The notes beneath the pieces were generated by a model. That model saw nothing but the letters and a program-made list of their open reading frames with translations, was not told the origin of the DNA and searched no databases. From NCBI GenBank assembly GCA_949752735.1, contig OX457050.1:39256421-39320420 (forward strand): a stretch of DNA of 64,000 nt, written 5' to 3'. Positions 43,250 to 55,085 of the stretch are shown piece by piece. Source of the stretch: Lumbricus terrestris (taxonomy: Eukaryota > Annelida > Clitellata > Crassiclitellata > Lumbricidae). The number at the start of each line of letters is the position of its first letter. Within the stretch, counting starts at the first letter, position 1. The position numbers and the translations under genes were made by a program.

Positions 43250-46200
43250 TGTCTGTAGACCAATAATTGTCGAAAGTGAGAGAAAACAATGTAGGGAATT
43301 GGTCAAAGAATGTAAAGAGAAGCAAAAAAGGAGGAGTCGTGGGAATGGAAGTTTCAGGTGAGAGGTCTGCCGGGAGACATGAGGATTGTGAAGCTGAGAA
43401 AATATTAAATAATAAAAATCAAAGCATGCGAACAGCAATCTGAAAGCTTTCTACATAAATGCAAGAAGCGTAGTGAATATAGACAAAAGAACCGAACTAG
43501 AACTGTACGTGGAAAAAGAGAAACCGGACATTATTGGCATAACGGAATCATGGGCTAATGAATCAATACAAGACAGTGAATTAGAACTGGAGGGATATGC
43601 GATGTTTCGAAAGGACAGGGACATGCAGGGAGCAAGAGGACATGGAGGGGGTGTGTTGTTGTACATAAAGGATTGCATAACTGCACTGGAGAGAAGCGAC
43701 CTGAAGGATGATAGGTTCAGGGAAAGTGTATGGTGTGAAATAAGAAACAAATCCGAGGCATTACTTGTTGGAGTGTGTTATAGAGTCCCAGATTCTTCAA
43801 AAGAGAGTGACACTGGACTGCATGAGTTGATCGGTAAGGCTACGAAAATGTCTTGTATTATAATGGGCGACTTTAATCACCATATTGACTGGGAAACAAG
43901 AGAAGGAAAGAGCAAAGCGGATGACCTATTCCTGGAATGCATGGATGAAAGTTTCCTCACACAGCACGTGACAGAACCAACAAGAGGGGACAACACATTA
44001 GATCTGGTTGTCTCAACAGAGGAGTACCTGGTAGAAGAAGTCATAGTGGAAGAAGAGTTTGGCACAAGCGATCACAGAATTATCAGGTTCGTCGTTAAAG
44101 GGGAATTTGAAAAAGAAATTGCGGCCTACCAGAAGCGTTATAACTATTTCAAAGCAGACTACGACAAAGTAAGAAGCACAATGCAAGGCAAGGGTTTGGT
44201 GAGCAGATTGGCAAATTTGAACCTAAATGAGAAATGGAAGCAATTTGTATCTTGCATGAAAGAGGTCGTTGAAGAATCAGTACCGGTTTTAAAAAGAACA
44301 AACAAGAGGCGTCCCTGGGTTAACAAGGAGGTCCAAAAAGCCCGAAGGACTAAGAAAAAAGCTTGGAAAAGGATGCAGCAAATCAGACAGACTAAATTCT
44401 GCGAATTAGATGAATGTACATTGCTGAAATTGGAACAAGCAAAGGATAAATACATTAAAAAGAGAAATTCAGCTAAAGCAATAAACAGAAAAGCTATAAT
44501 GAAATATGAAGAAAAACTGAGTCAAAATATAAAGATGGACAGCAAAAGTTTCTACAGATACATGAAAAGCAAGCAAAAAAGAAAAGACAAGGTGGGACCA
44601 CTGAAAGACAATCTGGGCCAGATTGTTACTGAAAAAGAGGAAACAGCCGAGATGCTCAATAAGTACTTCGGATCAGTTCTAACGAAGGAAGATATAACAA
44701 ACGTACCAAAGCCAAATAAATTGTTCGAAGGCAGCGACGACCAGAAGTTGACAGATGTGTACATATCCAAAGAGGTGGTGATAAAGATGCTGGAAAACCT
44801 CAAAGAAGATAAAACTCCAGGAATCGACGAGATTCACCCAAAGTTCCTGAAAGAAGTGAGATACGAAGTAGGATCCATTCTGGCAGATATATTTAATGAA
44901 TCGATGAAGTATGGAGTAATTCCCAGAGACTGGAGAGATGCCATCGTCACTCCATTGTTTAAGAAAGGAAATAGGAGTGAGACAAGCAACTACAGACCCA
45001 TCAGCCTAACCTGCATAATATGTAAGGTGTTGGAACAAATTGTAAAAAGGAGTATGATTGAACACCTGAAAGAGAATGAACTTATCAACAACAGCCAGCA
45101 CGGGTTTATGAAGGGAAGATCCTGCCTAACCAATCTGTTAGATCTATTTCTTCCATGATGTTTACGACAATCTGGACAAAAACAACTCGGTGGATCTGAT
45201 CTATCTGGACTTCGCAAAGGCTTTCAACAAGGTACCACACAAACGATTAGCCAAGAAGTTGCAGGCATGCGGAATAGAAGGGTGTCTACTGAACTGGGTC
45301 ACCAACTGGTTAAAAGGGAGGAGACAACAAGTTCGAGTAACGGGCAAAAACTCAAGCTGGATAGATGTTACAAGTGGAGTACCACAGGGGTCGGTCTTAG
45401 GGCCACTGCTATTTGTAATTTTTATCAATGATATAGATGAAGGAATTGTCTCCAAAATCTCTAAGTTTGCTGACGACACAAAACTATGCGCAAAGGTGAA
45501 CAACGAGGAGGAAGCCAACACCCTAAGAAATGATTTGGAAAGACTGTACAGGTGGTCCGAAGACTGGAATATGCTGTTCAATGTAGATAAATGTGCAGTG
45601 ATGCACATGGGAAGAAAGAACATGGGGTTTGAATATGGAATGGGAGACAGGAAATTAAGAACAACAGAGGAGGAAAAAGATCTTGGAGTCATAATACACA
45701 AAAGTGCAAAACCATCAAGACAATGCAGAGAAGCAGCGATCAAAGCAAACAAAGTTCTGGGACACATAAAAAGAACAGTGGTCAGCAGAGAAAAAAACAT
45801 CATCCTGAAGTTATTCAAAACTCTAGTCAGACCTCACCTAGAGTACTGTGCTCAGGCATGGAGTCCATACACACAGGAAGATAAGCAGGTGCTCGAAAAG
45901 GTGCAACGTCGAGCAACTAAGATGATAAGAGGTTATGGAACTTTAACATACGAAGAAAGATTGATAAACTGTGGATTGACAACACTGGAAAAGCGAAGAT
46001 GCAGAGGAGATTTGATTGAGACTTACAAGCTGATGACACACAAAGAAATAACACCATACTCAAGATTTTTCCAATTGGCTGACAATAGAGGTTTAAGAGG
46101 ACACCAATATAAAATATTCAGAAAATCCGAGGGTGCCATCAAGCAAAGATTTTTTAGCAGCAGAACAGTGAAGGCCTGGAACGAGCTGAGCGAAGAGACA

Positions 46201-46340
46201 GTGTCGGTGGAGACACTTATAAACTTCAAGGCCAAGCTAGGACAAATAGGTTTTTAAAACATTGTAAAAGTGGTGGTTCTCACACAGATCACGAGTCTCC
46301 TGAACCACCGTAAAGCCTGTTATATTATATTATATTATAA
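43250..46340 (+). pseudogene. CR1-like LINE, nearly complete ORF2 with one frameshift
   Basis: 43250-43409 encodes the C-terminus of an ORF1 (RPIIVESERKQCRELVKEC ... FQVRGLPGDMRIVKLRKY) with one frame change. ORF2 is open from 43416: an APE-type endonuclease (KAFYINARSVVN, GITESWAN, GDFNHHIDWE, GTSDHRII) covers about the first 230 residues, then a basic linker, then the reverse transcriptase start (TPGIDEIHP, PLFKKGNR, YRPISLT, QHGFMKGRSC). A +1 frameshift near 45155 stops it at 45156-45158. The second half (45160-46257) holds LDFAKAFNKVPH, GVPQGSVLGPLLFVIFINDI, the catalytic FADD box and a C-terminal WNELSEE motif. The 3' UTR ends ACCACCGTAAAGCCTG + (TTATA)n. The 5' end is truncated. Confidence 0.9.
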
Positions 46341-46480
46341 ACTACTTTAGTCACGGATGCTTTGTTTAGAATGTCTAATATTCCCTAGATGGCAGAATAA
46401 TACTTTGTCAATCTAGCTTGTATTACCTGAGACCACTCGTCTGTAATCGTTCGCCATTTTGTACGCTTTAATACGGTTAA
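46340..46480. repeat. Dispersed ATGGCGAACGA-type repeat
   Basis: Parallel copy of 42865-42985. Confidence 0.65.
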
Positions 46481-47018
46481 CTTCTAACTCACACTCATTC
46501 CAGTTATATTTTTAGAGGTCAGATTTTATATTCGAATTTCTCCTCGACGGATGAACACGAACGGTGTATGTCATCTCAAACTCAGGCTCTTTCAAAACTA
46601 GACGTACATGGTGACAGTTGTCTGCTCTTGTGTTTGTGTCATGCTATGCTTGCCTATTCTTCAATTTATTGTATATTAAAAGCTTCATATAAATTTGCCA
46701 ATTAAAGAAAATATTGAAAGCTACAAAGTGTATTAGCTACTCTGGTCACTGTTTGCATGGACTTCAATCTCTTTTAGTTGGCAGATTCATATTTGTTAAT
46801 TAAAACACTCGATTTCGGTATCTTTATTTGCAGTTAAACAGTATTGAAAAAGACAAAGTTCATTGTCTTCTTTGATGACTTTTTGATGGTATTCTCCAAT
46901 TGACATTTTATTTGCAAATTGTAAGCTTATGGTCCACTCTGTTCACTCTTTATCTAGGCTTCAATGTTTTCATTTCAAGTTTCATTTATATGTACATTAA
47001 TTAAAACACTTGATTGCT
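46481..47018. other. No gene recognised
   Basis: Contains two loosely similar segments around TTAATTAAAACACT (46797 and 46998); nothing coding. Confidence 0.45.
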
Positions 47019-47026
47019 GTCTCATT

Positions 47027-47578
47027 GGGGCGCGGACATTTCCCCCTGGACAAAACCCCGGACAAACCCCCCCGAACAATTCCCCCCCTGATTTAGCCTA
47101 GGACATTAACCCTCCCGGACAATTCCCCCCTTTGCTTCCATTTAGGCAAAAATGCGTTTAATCCAACTTCTATTTAAATAACAACTATTTTGATCCATCC
47201 AGCTTCCATTTAAGCAAGAATATTTTCATCAATCCAGCTTCCATTTAAGCAAGAATATTTTCATCAATCCAGCTCCAATTTAGACAAGAATATTTTCATC
47301 AATCCAGCTCCAATTTAAGCAAGAATATTTTCATCAATCCAGCTTCCATTTAAGTAAAAATTATTTTGTATCAATCCGGCTTCTATTTAGCAAGATATTT
47401 TTTCATCAATCCAACTTAGGACACTTAGGACCGCCGTTTTATAGTAATACCACTTACACGCAATATGTTCGACAGGGGGGGGAATTGTCCTACCCTGGGG
47501 GGGGAATTGTCCGGGGGGCGGGTTTGTCCGGGGGGTTTGTCCGGGGGTTTTGTCCAGGGGGGGAAATGTCCTACACTC
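47027..47578. mobile_element. Foldback-type element with GGACAATTCCCCCC termini, copy 3, 8-9-bp TSD
   Basis: Left: GGACATTTCCCCC, GGACAAACCCCCC and GGACAATTCCCCCC units; right: complementary GGGGGAATTGTCC and GGGGGTTTGTCC units. GTCTCATT is repeated at 47019-47026 and 47579-47586 (8 exact; 9th position differs). Interior 47150-47410 is an ATCCAGCTTCCATTT array. The left and right extreme sequences correspond to the right and left ones of copy 1, so this copy is inverted. Confidence 0.82.
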
Positions 47579-47586
47579 GTCTCATT

Positions 47587-48370
47587 AATGGCAACAAAAT
47601 GCATTGCCTTCTCTGTTAACTCTGCCAGTATATCTTCAGTCATCATTTTACCCATTGATGTGCTGATTTGGATGGTAGGTAAAATGCTGACCAATCCACA
47701 TCTGATAATCAGCATTTTATGATTTTTACCTTTGCCATCGTTAGACACAGAGTCAACCGATCACTTTTAACCTTTTAAGACAACCATTTGGAGTTGATCC
47801 GATTGCTTAAGTCAGAATATAGCAAAATTATATTTTAATGCCAAACCTGGCTCAAATATTCATTATTTCATTATGATAATTTGTATAGCGCCTCTTAAAT
47901 GGAGCTACGCTGAGGAGCTCCCAATATCACCACAACCAAATAAAACTGTCTTAAGATGTGAGAGGGATGGCTGAGAGTTGGTGATACGGAAATGAAATGA
48001 ACGGAACACAAAGGGAGAGCCATCTTAGTATGCTGCGAAAACTTGATTTTGTTTAATGGCATGCACTATGCACGTGCATTAATTTATTTACCAAGAAAGC
48101 AACAGGCAAAACGCTGTAGGTGTACATTTAAAAAGTTGACAATAATTATGGCTACTTTGTACTTCTGATTGAATTCGTTATAATGTGTGTATATAGCATT
48201 CTTTGGATAATGTTCATCAAGTCTTTATCGGAGATGGAGAATTTGTGAGTCTTCTGCCAAAAGTGAATTCATTTAACTGGATGATGTTAATTATTGATGG
48301 GAACTAACATCCTGCTTTGAGGAATAAGGAAATGATTAGTTATATTTTAGAACTATATTTATTTTTACAG
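47587..48370. other. LINE 3'-end remnant and unassigned DNA
   Basis: 47870-48040 on the minus strand ends GAGGCGCTATACAAATTATC, the shared LINE terminus; no coding motif is left. The remainder is AT-rich. Confidence 0.5.
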
Positions 48371-48700
48371 GTGTCTGAAATTCTTTTGTCAAATGCATGA
48401 TGTCAAGCAAATTATGCTGGAACTTCTCAATGGAAATTATTTGAGAGTGCCTAGCTCTCACTGACCTTTATGAGAAACATTCAAAATATATGTTCACCAA
48501 ATGCTCTTATACTATCATCAATAATTTCTTCTTCATATGGCTACTGAATAAGAAGGGAAGGGTGTCTTATTCTGCAAAAGCGGATGCCTCGAATATTTCA
48601 TCACAAAAGACAATTGCTTCATTTGTGACTAATTTGTGTCAAAGTTCCGAAAGAATTTTTATAGACCCATTGAAGATTTGAAAAGTGCCACTTGCATTGA
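48371..48700 (+). other. Exon-like block upstream of ZNF E
   Basis: The acceptor TATATTTATTTTTACAG (ending 48370) is followed by GTGTCTGAAATTCTTTTGTC..., which aligns with the exon-like block 3' of the acceptors of P, A, B and D. A frame CLKFFCQMHDVKQIMLELL is open for about 30 codons. Confidence 0.55.
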
Positions 48701-48911
48701 TCGGCAAAAGGGAAAGTTTCAACACATGAATTGCTCTCAAATGGAAGCAACCATGCTACAGAAAAGTCTTCTTAAAAATACAATTCAAATTATGAAATAA
48801 TCAAGTGCACATTGTGGTGATTTACAAAAAATCATTTACTGAAATATGTTGGATGACAGCGCATATGTAAACCAATGCTGGAGAAATAAAATGCAAGTAC
48901 AGCAATGTTAA

Positions 48912-49061
<150 letters not shown>

Positions 49062-49063
49062 TG

Positions 49064-49846
49064 AAATACGCAGATGACAGCTACATCTTAATCCCTGCTT
49101 CTGCTATTGCTACCACTTCTTCTGAACTCGACAATGTTGCTAAGTGGTCCCTTACTAGTAACCTAAAACTCAACCATGGCAAATCTAAGGAGATGATAAT
49201 TAGTCGTCCAAGGTCAAAGCTTACCAATCTCCCTCCTCCTATACCTGGTATGGAGAGGGTGACAAAATCTGTCATCCTAGGGGTAACAATTACGAATAAG
49301 CTTAACTTTGACTTGCATATTGATCGTATCTGTATTAAGGCCAACCAATCGCTCTACGCAATACGCATACTTATTTCTCATGGACTCGCGGATCTTCGCC
49401 TGTTTGACGTTGTTCGAGCCACAACGTTGGCCCGCCTTCTCTATGCTTCTCCTGCATGGTATGGTTTTGCTAATACTGCACAGAAAACGCGTATTAACTC
49501 AATTATACGTAAACTGGTTCGACACAAGTATCTGCCTGAAGACCAGAAGTCTTTTGATGACCTCTGTGACCGTGCTGACACCTCTCTTTTTTCGTCTGTG
49601 CTTTATAATCCTAGCCATGTTCTTAATTGCCTGTTGCCTCCTATAAAGAATGTTACCTACTCCCTCCGCCCTCGATCACACAATCGAGAGATTCCATATG
49701 CTGATACATTAACTAGGAAAGGTTTTATTACACGAATGATATATAAATGACTATCGATATGTTTATTCTGCTATTTAGCATACTTTATGTAACAATGAGA
49801 TTAACTGCATTTTCACTTACTTTATTAGGCCTATTGATTATTTAGT

Positions 49847-49900
<54 letters not shown>

Positions 49901-49979
49901 TTGTTGTTCATAACTGATTGATGTTCCCGCAGTGCGTTTGCAGGCGGTCCATTAAAGTATATACTTACTTACTTACTTT
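49064..49979 (+). pseudogene. 5'-truncated LINE in ZNF E, TSD TTATG
   Basis: Opens directly at the reverse-transcriptase catalytic box (KYADDSYILIPA) and remains open to 49750 (about 229 codons): LKLNHGKSKEMIIS, GVTITNKLNF, LLYASPAWYGF. The 3' UTR has a (TA)n run (49852-49898) and the element ends with (TTAC)n. TTATG at 49059-49063 and 49980-49984. Of the CR1/L2 kind but not close to the other LINEs here. Confidence 0.87.
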
Positions 49980-50056
49980 TTATGTCAGAAATCGTTTACT
50001 CAATGTTGTGATCTGAAAAGACACATGAGAACACATACTGGAGAGAAATCATACAA

Positions 50057-50888
50057 TAATAATAATAATAATAATAATAACGACAATTTATATGGCGCCG
50101 TAACGCGGCCATACCGCTACAAGGGCGCCTCACAAACGGCCAACTGCGGGATACGCCTTAGCAAACAGATAAGTTTTAAGCTTTGTTTTGAAAGAGTCCA
50201 CTGAGGCGGCCAATCTAATGTCCGGTGGAAGACTGTTCCAGCATCTGGGACCAGCAACCGAGAATGCGCGGTCGCCGAAACGTGTCCTCATCCTCCGTAC
50301 ACGGAGGTCGGTCTTCCCAAGCGACCTGAGTCGCAGCCCGGAAGCGGAGGAATGGGTCTCGGAACAGTAGTCGCGGATGTATTCAGGCGCAGTCCCATGA
50401 AGCGAGTTGTAGACCAGCAAACTGAGCTTGAACTCAATTCGGAACGGGACAGGCAGCCAATGCAAGACGTCGCGTAGGAGTGGTGTAACATGATCATATT
50501 TTCTCCTATTACAAATGAGCTTGGCCGCGGCATTGAGCACCGACTGAAGTCCGTCCAAAAGACACGCAGGCGCTCCGGCCAGCAGACTGTTACAGCGGTC
50601 CACTTGAGAGATGACGAAAGCAGCAACAGCTGCTCTAGCGGCCTCGAAAGGCAAGGACTTGATACAGCTCCTGATGAGACGGAGCTGGCGAAAACAGCTG
50701 CTGACCGTCCTAGCCACATGGCGCCTCATGGACAAGTCAGACTCCAGCACAACGCCCAGATCACGCACCGAGGTCGAAGGCGTGATCGAAGCCCCGCAGA
50801 CGCTGAGCGCACCGGTGTCAAGATGAAGGCACCCTCTACTGGTTGCGCACCACATAAAGTCTGTCTTCTCGGGGTTGAGCCGCAGATG
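50057..50888 (-). pseudogene. 5'-truncated LINE in ZNF E
   Basis: Minus-strand frame from about 50886 to 50130: LRLNPEKTDFMWC, DLGVVLESDLSMRRH, DVLHWLPVPFRIEFK, FSVAGPRCWNSLPPDIR, i.e. the C-terminal third of a jockey/CR1-like reverse transcriptase. The 3' end GCGCCATATAAATTGTCG is followed by (TTA)n. Finger coding breaks off at 50056 and resumes at 50901. A plus-strand frame that starts inside this LINE (50490) and runs into the ZNF is not a real gene start. Confidence 0.85.
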
Positions 50889-52024
50889 TCAAATGATGAA
50901 AAATGTCAGTTATGTCAGAAATCCTTTAGTAGAGGTGGTTATCTGAAAATTCACACAAGAATCCATACTGGAGAGAAACCATACAAATGTCAGTTATGTC
51001 AGAAATCGTTTACTCAAGTTGGTGATCTAAAAATACATGTGAGAACCCACACTGGAGAGAAACCATACAAATGTCAGTTCTGTCAGAAGTTTACTCAAGT
51101 TGGTGATCTAAAAATGCATGTGAGAACCCATACAGGAGAGAAACCATGCAAATGTCAGTTTTGTCACAAATCCTTTAGTAGAGGTGGTTATCTGAAAACT
51201 CACACAAGAATCCATACTGGAGAGAAACCATACAAATGTCAGTTATGTCACAAATCCTTTAGTATAGGTTGTGATCTGAAAACTCACACGAGAATCCATG
51301 CTGGAGAGAAACCTTACAAATGTCAGCTATGTCACAAATCTTTTAGTACAGGTAGTTGTCTGAAAAATCACACGAGAACACATACTGGAGAGAAACCATA
51401 CAAATGTCTGTTTTGTCAGAAATCGTTTACTCAATCTTGTAATCTGAAGAGACACATGAAAATCCATGCTGGAGAGAAACCTTACAAATGTCAGTTATGT
51501 CAAAAATCCTTTAGTACAGGTGGTTATCTGAAAACTCACAAGAGATTCCATGCTGGAGAGAAACCATTCAAATGTCAGTTTTGTCAGAAATCGTTTATTC
51601 AAGCAAGTATTCTGAATATGCACATTAGGGTGGAGTGAAAAAAAATTTTCTTTCCTTTTTAGAAGCTAGACTATTTAAAATGTGCCAAATGTCCATAGTA
51701 ACAATCCTGCCAAATGATATTATTTTCTGACAACTGCTTGATCGCCCTTCGCCCAATTGAAATAACTGGCATTGTAACCATTGAAGTGGGCCTATAAATG
51801 AAGCATTTCGACGATGCCAAAGGTATCGTCCATTATGTGCCATTAGGTCCCGTTTGCAAAATGGTGTTGGGGGAGTTTCTCACTTCCAATCGATCAGTGG
51901 GTCCCTGGACATGAAAAATCACCGAGGTGCTTGTCTGCCATGACGCCACGAATGACGTAATTGACAAATCCAATATGGTCGCCGCCGGCCATATCGGAAA
52001 ATTCATATTCTTTATTTCTTGCAG

Positions 52025-52345
52025 TATAGGCTATGCACGTGTAATACCTCTAATGGTACTGATTTAGGTGTGTAGAATTCATTTATGATATTGTTTTTGT
52101 CATCAGGGGTCATCTTGAGGTCGCAAGGTCATGGTCAAGGTCATTTTCCCATCTTTTTCTTTCATTTTCCATTTCTTTCAGCTTATGAACGCGTAATACC
52201 TTTAATTGTACAAATTCCTAGATGTAGAATTCATTTCTGATATTGGTTTTTCATCAAAGGTCATTTTAAGGTTATAGAGGTAAAGGTCAAAGACACTGAG
52301 TTTCAAATTTTTAATTTATTACGGCTTATGCACGCGTAATACCTC
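52025..52345. repeat. Tandem ~125-bp repeat rich in AGGTCA
   Basis: Three units beginning with CACG[TC]GTAATACCTCTAAT and containing AAGGTCATGGTCAAGGTCAT or AGGTAAAGGTCAAAG. Confidence 0.7.
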
Positions 52346-52409
52346 TAATGTTACTGAATCCTCCGATTATATGTCAACGGCATGGAGCCGTCACAGAATC
52401 TGAAAAACG

Positions 52410-52936
52410 GTGGTGACGTTCATCATTCGCTTATATGTTCCAACGTGGTTCGCCATAAAAGCCCAGTCATCATGCAAAGATGGAGCTAGGCACCTTCACC
52501 AGATGCTCGTCAAGTCACGATATCTCAGCCCTAAGCACAAGAAGATCGTCGACCCCGTCATTCATCGCAACGCTTACTTCGCTCACCCGGAGAATTCCCT
52601 CTTAGCCATGATGACGGACCATCGACCACACATAGGCCTACATGTACGTGAGCTGGCCTGCGACGAGTGATGAAGGCCAGAGCTGAAGCAGGTCCCAATG
52701 GACAAATACGGAGATTCAAGGTTCCCGCAAAACTCAACTTCAACGCCGTGGAATACTTCGACATGATCGACTGGGCAGTCTGCCCTATCTCGGAGCCTCC
52801 CGTAATCAAGGCAATGACAGACACTGAACTCAGGGATCTCATCACGATGGAGGTGACTCCAACAGTCACCTTCCCAAAATTCCCCAGCCACACACAGGCT
52901 GTGGAAAGACACGTGAAGCTGGTGACCGAGCGTTAG
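52410..52936 (+). pseudogene. Transposon-encoded ORF with one frameshift
   Basis: Two overlapping frames make one protein: SRYLSPKHKKIVDPVIHRNA, YFAHPENSLLAMMTD, then RRVMKARAEAGPNGQIRRFK, KLNFNAVEYFDMIDW, FPKFPSHTQAVERHVKLVTE. A missing base near 52650 explains the frame change. I recall similar conserved blocks from multicopy transposon ORFs in invertebrates but cannot name the family; it lies inside the 51626-53843 element and is probably part of its former coding region. Confidence 0.6.
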
Positions 52937-53004
52937 CTGTTTGTGGACAGAAATCGCGAGATGGCTTCATCCGTGCACGCGTCGCTTCTCGACAGCTAAT
53001 GCCG

Positions 53005-53459
53005 ATGTCACGAAATAGAGTATCCCCCGTATTAATTGTATCCCCCCCAAATTACAAGAAGTCAAAAAAACCGCTTCCGCGTGTATTTTGTTTTGCAAAT
53101 TTATTTATATCTGCTTTGTCTTGAACAATGACACTAACAGGTATGTTTATTTTCCTACTAGATAATTTGTTTTGCCCTGTTTTTAGAGCACTTAAAACAT
53201 TTAAAACACTTAAGAACACTCAGAGTCACTAAATAAATTCGAGTTCCCTTTATCCGAGCATTGCTTATGACACTTAGAACAATTAGAGTCACTTTAAATT
53301 TTGATTACAGCATAATTTTTTTTATCATGCTCATTTTTCAAAAAAGGGGATAGAATGGTTTATCCCACCGGATAGTATAGACCGGTTAATTCCATCCGGG
53401 GGATAGATTAATTCATCCTCCCGGATAGCTTTCATGGGGGATACTCCGTTTCGTGTCAC
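53005..53459. mobile_element. Foldback-like unit with GTATCCCCC ends
   Basis: TGTCACGAAATAGAGTATCC (CCCG) at the left and GGGGGATACTCCGTTTCGTG at the right are inverted, with further GGATAG...ATCC units inward. Target duplication not clear. Confidence 0.55.
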
Positions 53460-54350
53460 CGACGTTCGAGTCAAAATGTGACTTCTCTCACTTCACCTTG
53501 TAACTGTTTGCGACTTTGAAATCAAAGATACTGTAATAATCAAGGCATCTGATTGCATTAAGATGACTATTAACTAGTTGACTACCTTACCTAGACTGTG
53601 GACTGTGGACAGTGTGGAGTGTAGATACTAGATAGACTCTGTAGAGTGTAGACCCTAACCTACCTATATCGTTCTGATGTCGCTTAGTAATGCAAAATAA
53701 AAAGTTGCGAAGGGCGATCAAAACATTAATCAGAAATGTTGTAATTTTTACACAGTGTTCTATTGATCTATTGGCACCTTTTGACATATCTAGCTAATTG
53801 AAATTCAGGAAAAAAATTTTTGGGCCATTTTCACTCCACCCTAATGCACATGAGATCTCACACAGGAGAGAAACCGTACATCGGTGAGGTTTGTAATAAA
53901 GGATTTACACAAATTTGTAATCTGAACCAACATAGAAGAACTCATGCAACTGAGAAGCAAGATGCGCGTAATAAACCTTTCACCAAGAGCAATAATTATT
54001 CTTCATCTAAAGTGAAGAAAGGAACACAGACGCATGATCTTCAAATGGAAAGTGAAATAATTGCTAACCGATCTGATCATATCAACACAATTAGTTGTAC
54101 GTTTACTCATGACGAACTGAATGAAGGTTTCTCAAACAGATTATATCTGGGTTTTAGTGGATTTAAATGTCTTTTAGAGGAAATTAAAGATGACAAATTG
54201 AAAACGGTTGTGGATAGAAAAGTGTATTTGTTGAACTCTTTTGGATGTGGTATATGCGACAAATTGCTCGAAACAAAGAAAAAATTTCTGGAGCATTGCT
54301 CTAGTCATCGACTTTCTCCACCTGACGACTTAGCTGCTCACCTCTGCTGA

Positions 54351-54877
54351 ATTATGATTCCAAGTTATTGCGATCAAAACAATAATATTGTAACTTGAGA
54401 TGATGTAAAGATGTTATAGAATTTCTTGCTGCTATTTTAATGACACTCATTACAAAGATGATTATAGTGTCGCCCTCCTCTTTCAACCAGCTTTGAGACT
54501 GGCACTGTCAGAGTACAAAGAATAGTTTTCGTTCTTATGGAAGTTCTGAGAGACAATGTACTTACATAGTTGAACTGTACTACTTTGTTCAGAATACGTG
54601 GACAGCAGGCGTTCTCATGCAGATAAGTCATAAGTTCTTCCTTTTAGGCACCTATGGTGTCTTCTTCCACTTACATTATTGTTAGGCCTAAACTAAAATT
54701 GCTGAAGATTATCAGATTTAAGTTTTTTCTATAGTTATTCAAGACACAGTGCTCAGTCATTCTAGATTTCGACTATCTGACAAATGTTGTGTTAAATATA
54801 TAACTCTTTCAAATATGCTTGTTAAGTCATAAATTTACAGTATATCTCGGTCTGTGCCTATTTCTTTATGTATATAT
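54351..54877 (+). other. 3' flank of ZNF E
   Basis: Homologous (inverted on the map) to the 3' flank of D at 37780-38564: shares TTTCTTGCTGCTATTTTA, CGCCCTCCTCTTTC and the GTCCACGTATTCTGAACAAA block. Likely the 3' UTR of the shared ancestor. Confidence 0.65.
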
Positions 54878-55085
54878 GAGCACTTGTTATAGTGCCCTTC
54901 TAAGATGCTACTCAGAGGCGCTCCCGACTACTTTGCAGATACTGAATCAAAGTATGCTGAAGCGCATGAGCAATTGTGAGTGAATGACTTGCTCAGGGTC
55001 CCTGTGCGGTGGCTTCAGATGGATTCTCACCTGCAGCCTTCCGGCTTCAAGGTACCAAACATACACCAACACCACCGGGCCCCGC
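54878..55085 (-). mobile_element. tRNA-derived SINE, minus strand
   Basis: On the minus strand: CCCGGTGGTGTTGG (A-box region), GGTGAGAATCC (decayed B box), GGACCCTGAGCAAGTCATTC, then GGGAGCGCCTCTGAGTAG ... GGGCACTATAACAAG. Same layout as 61901-62128. Confidence 0.8.

Larger units (their letters stand above)
51626..53843. mobile_element. DNA transposon, 2.2 kb, TSD ATGCACAT
   Basis: TAGGGTGGAGTGAAAA ... TTTTCACTCCACCCTA with the exact 8-bp repeat ATGCACAT at 51618-51625 and 53844-53851, which is itself a piece of the finger coding sequence (Met-His). TSD length and TAGGG start fit hAT (or P). Contains a ~125-bp tandem repeat (52025-52345), a degenerate transposon ORF (52410-52936) and a nested foldback-like unit (53005-53459). 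Confidence 0.9.

Noticed and set aside
50490..51638. A 382-codon ORF as a complete ZNF gene
   Set aside because: Its first ~130 codons are the antisense of a LINE reverse transcriptase; only the part from 50901 is ZNF, and it ends in a transposon.
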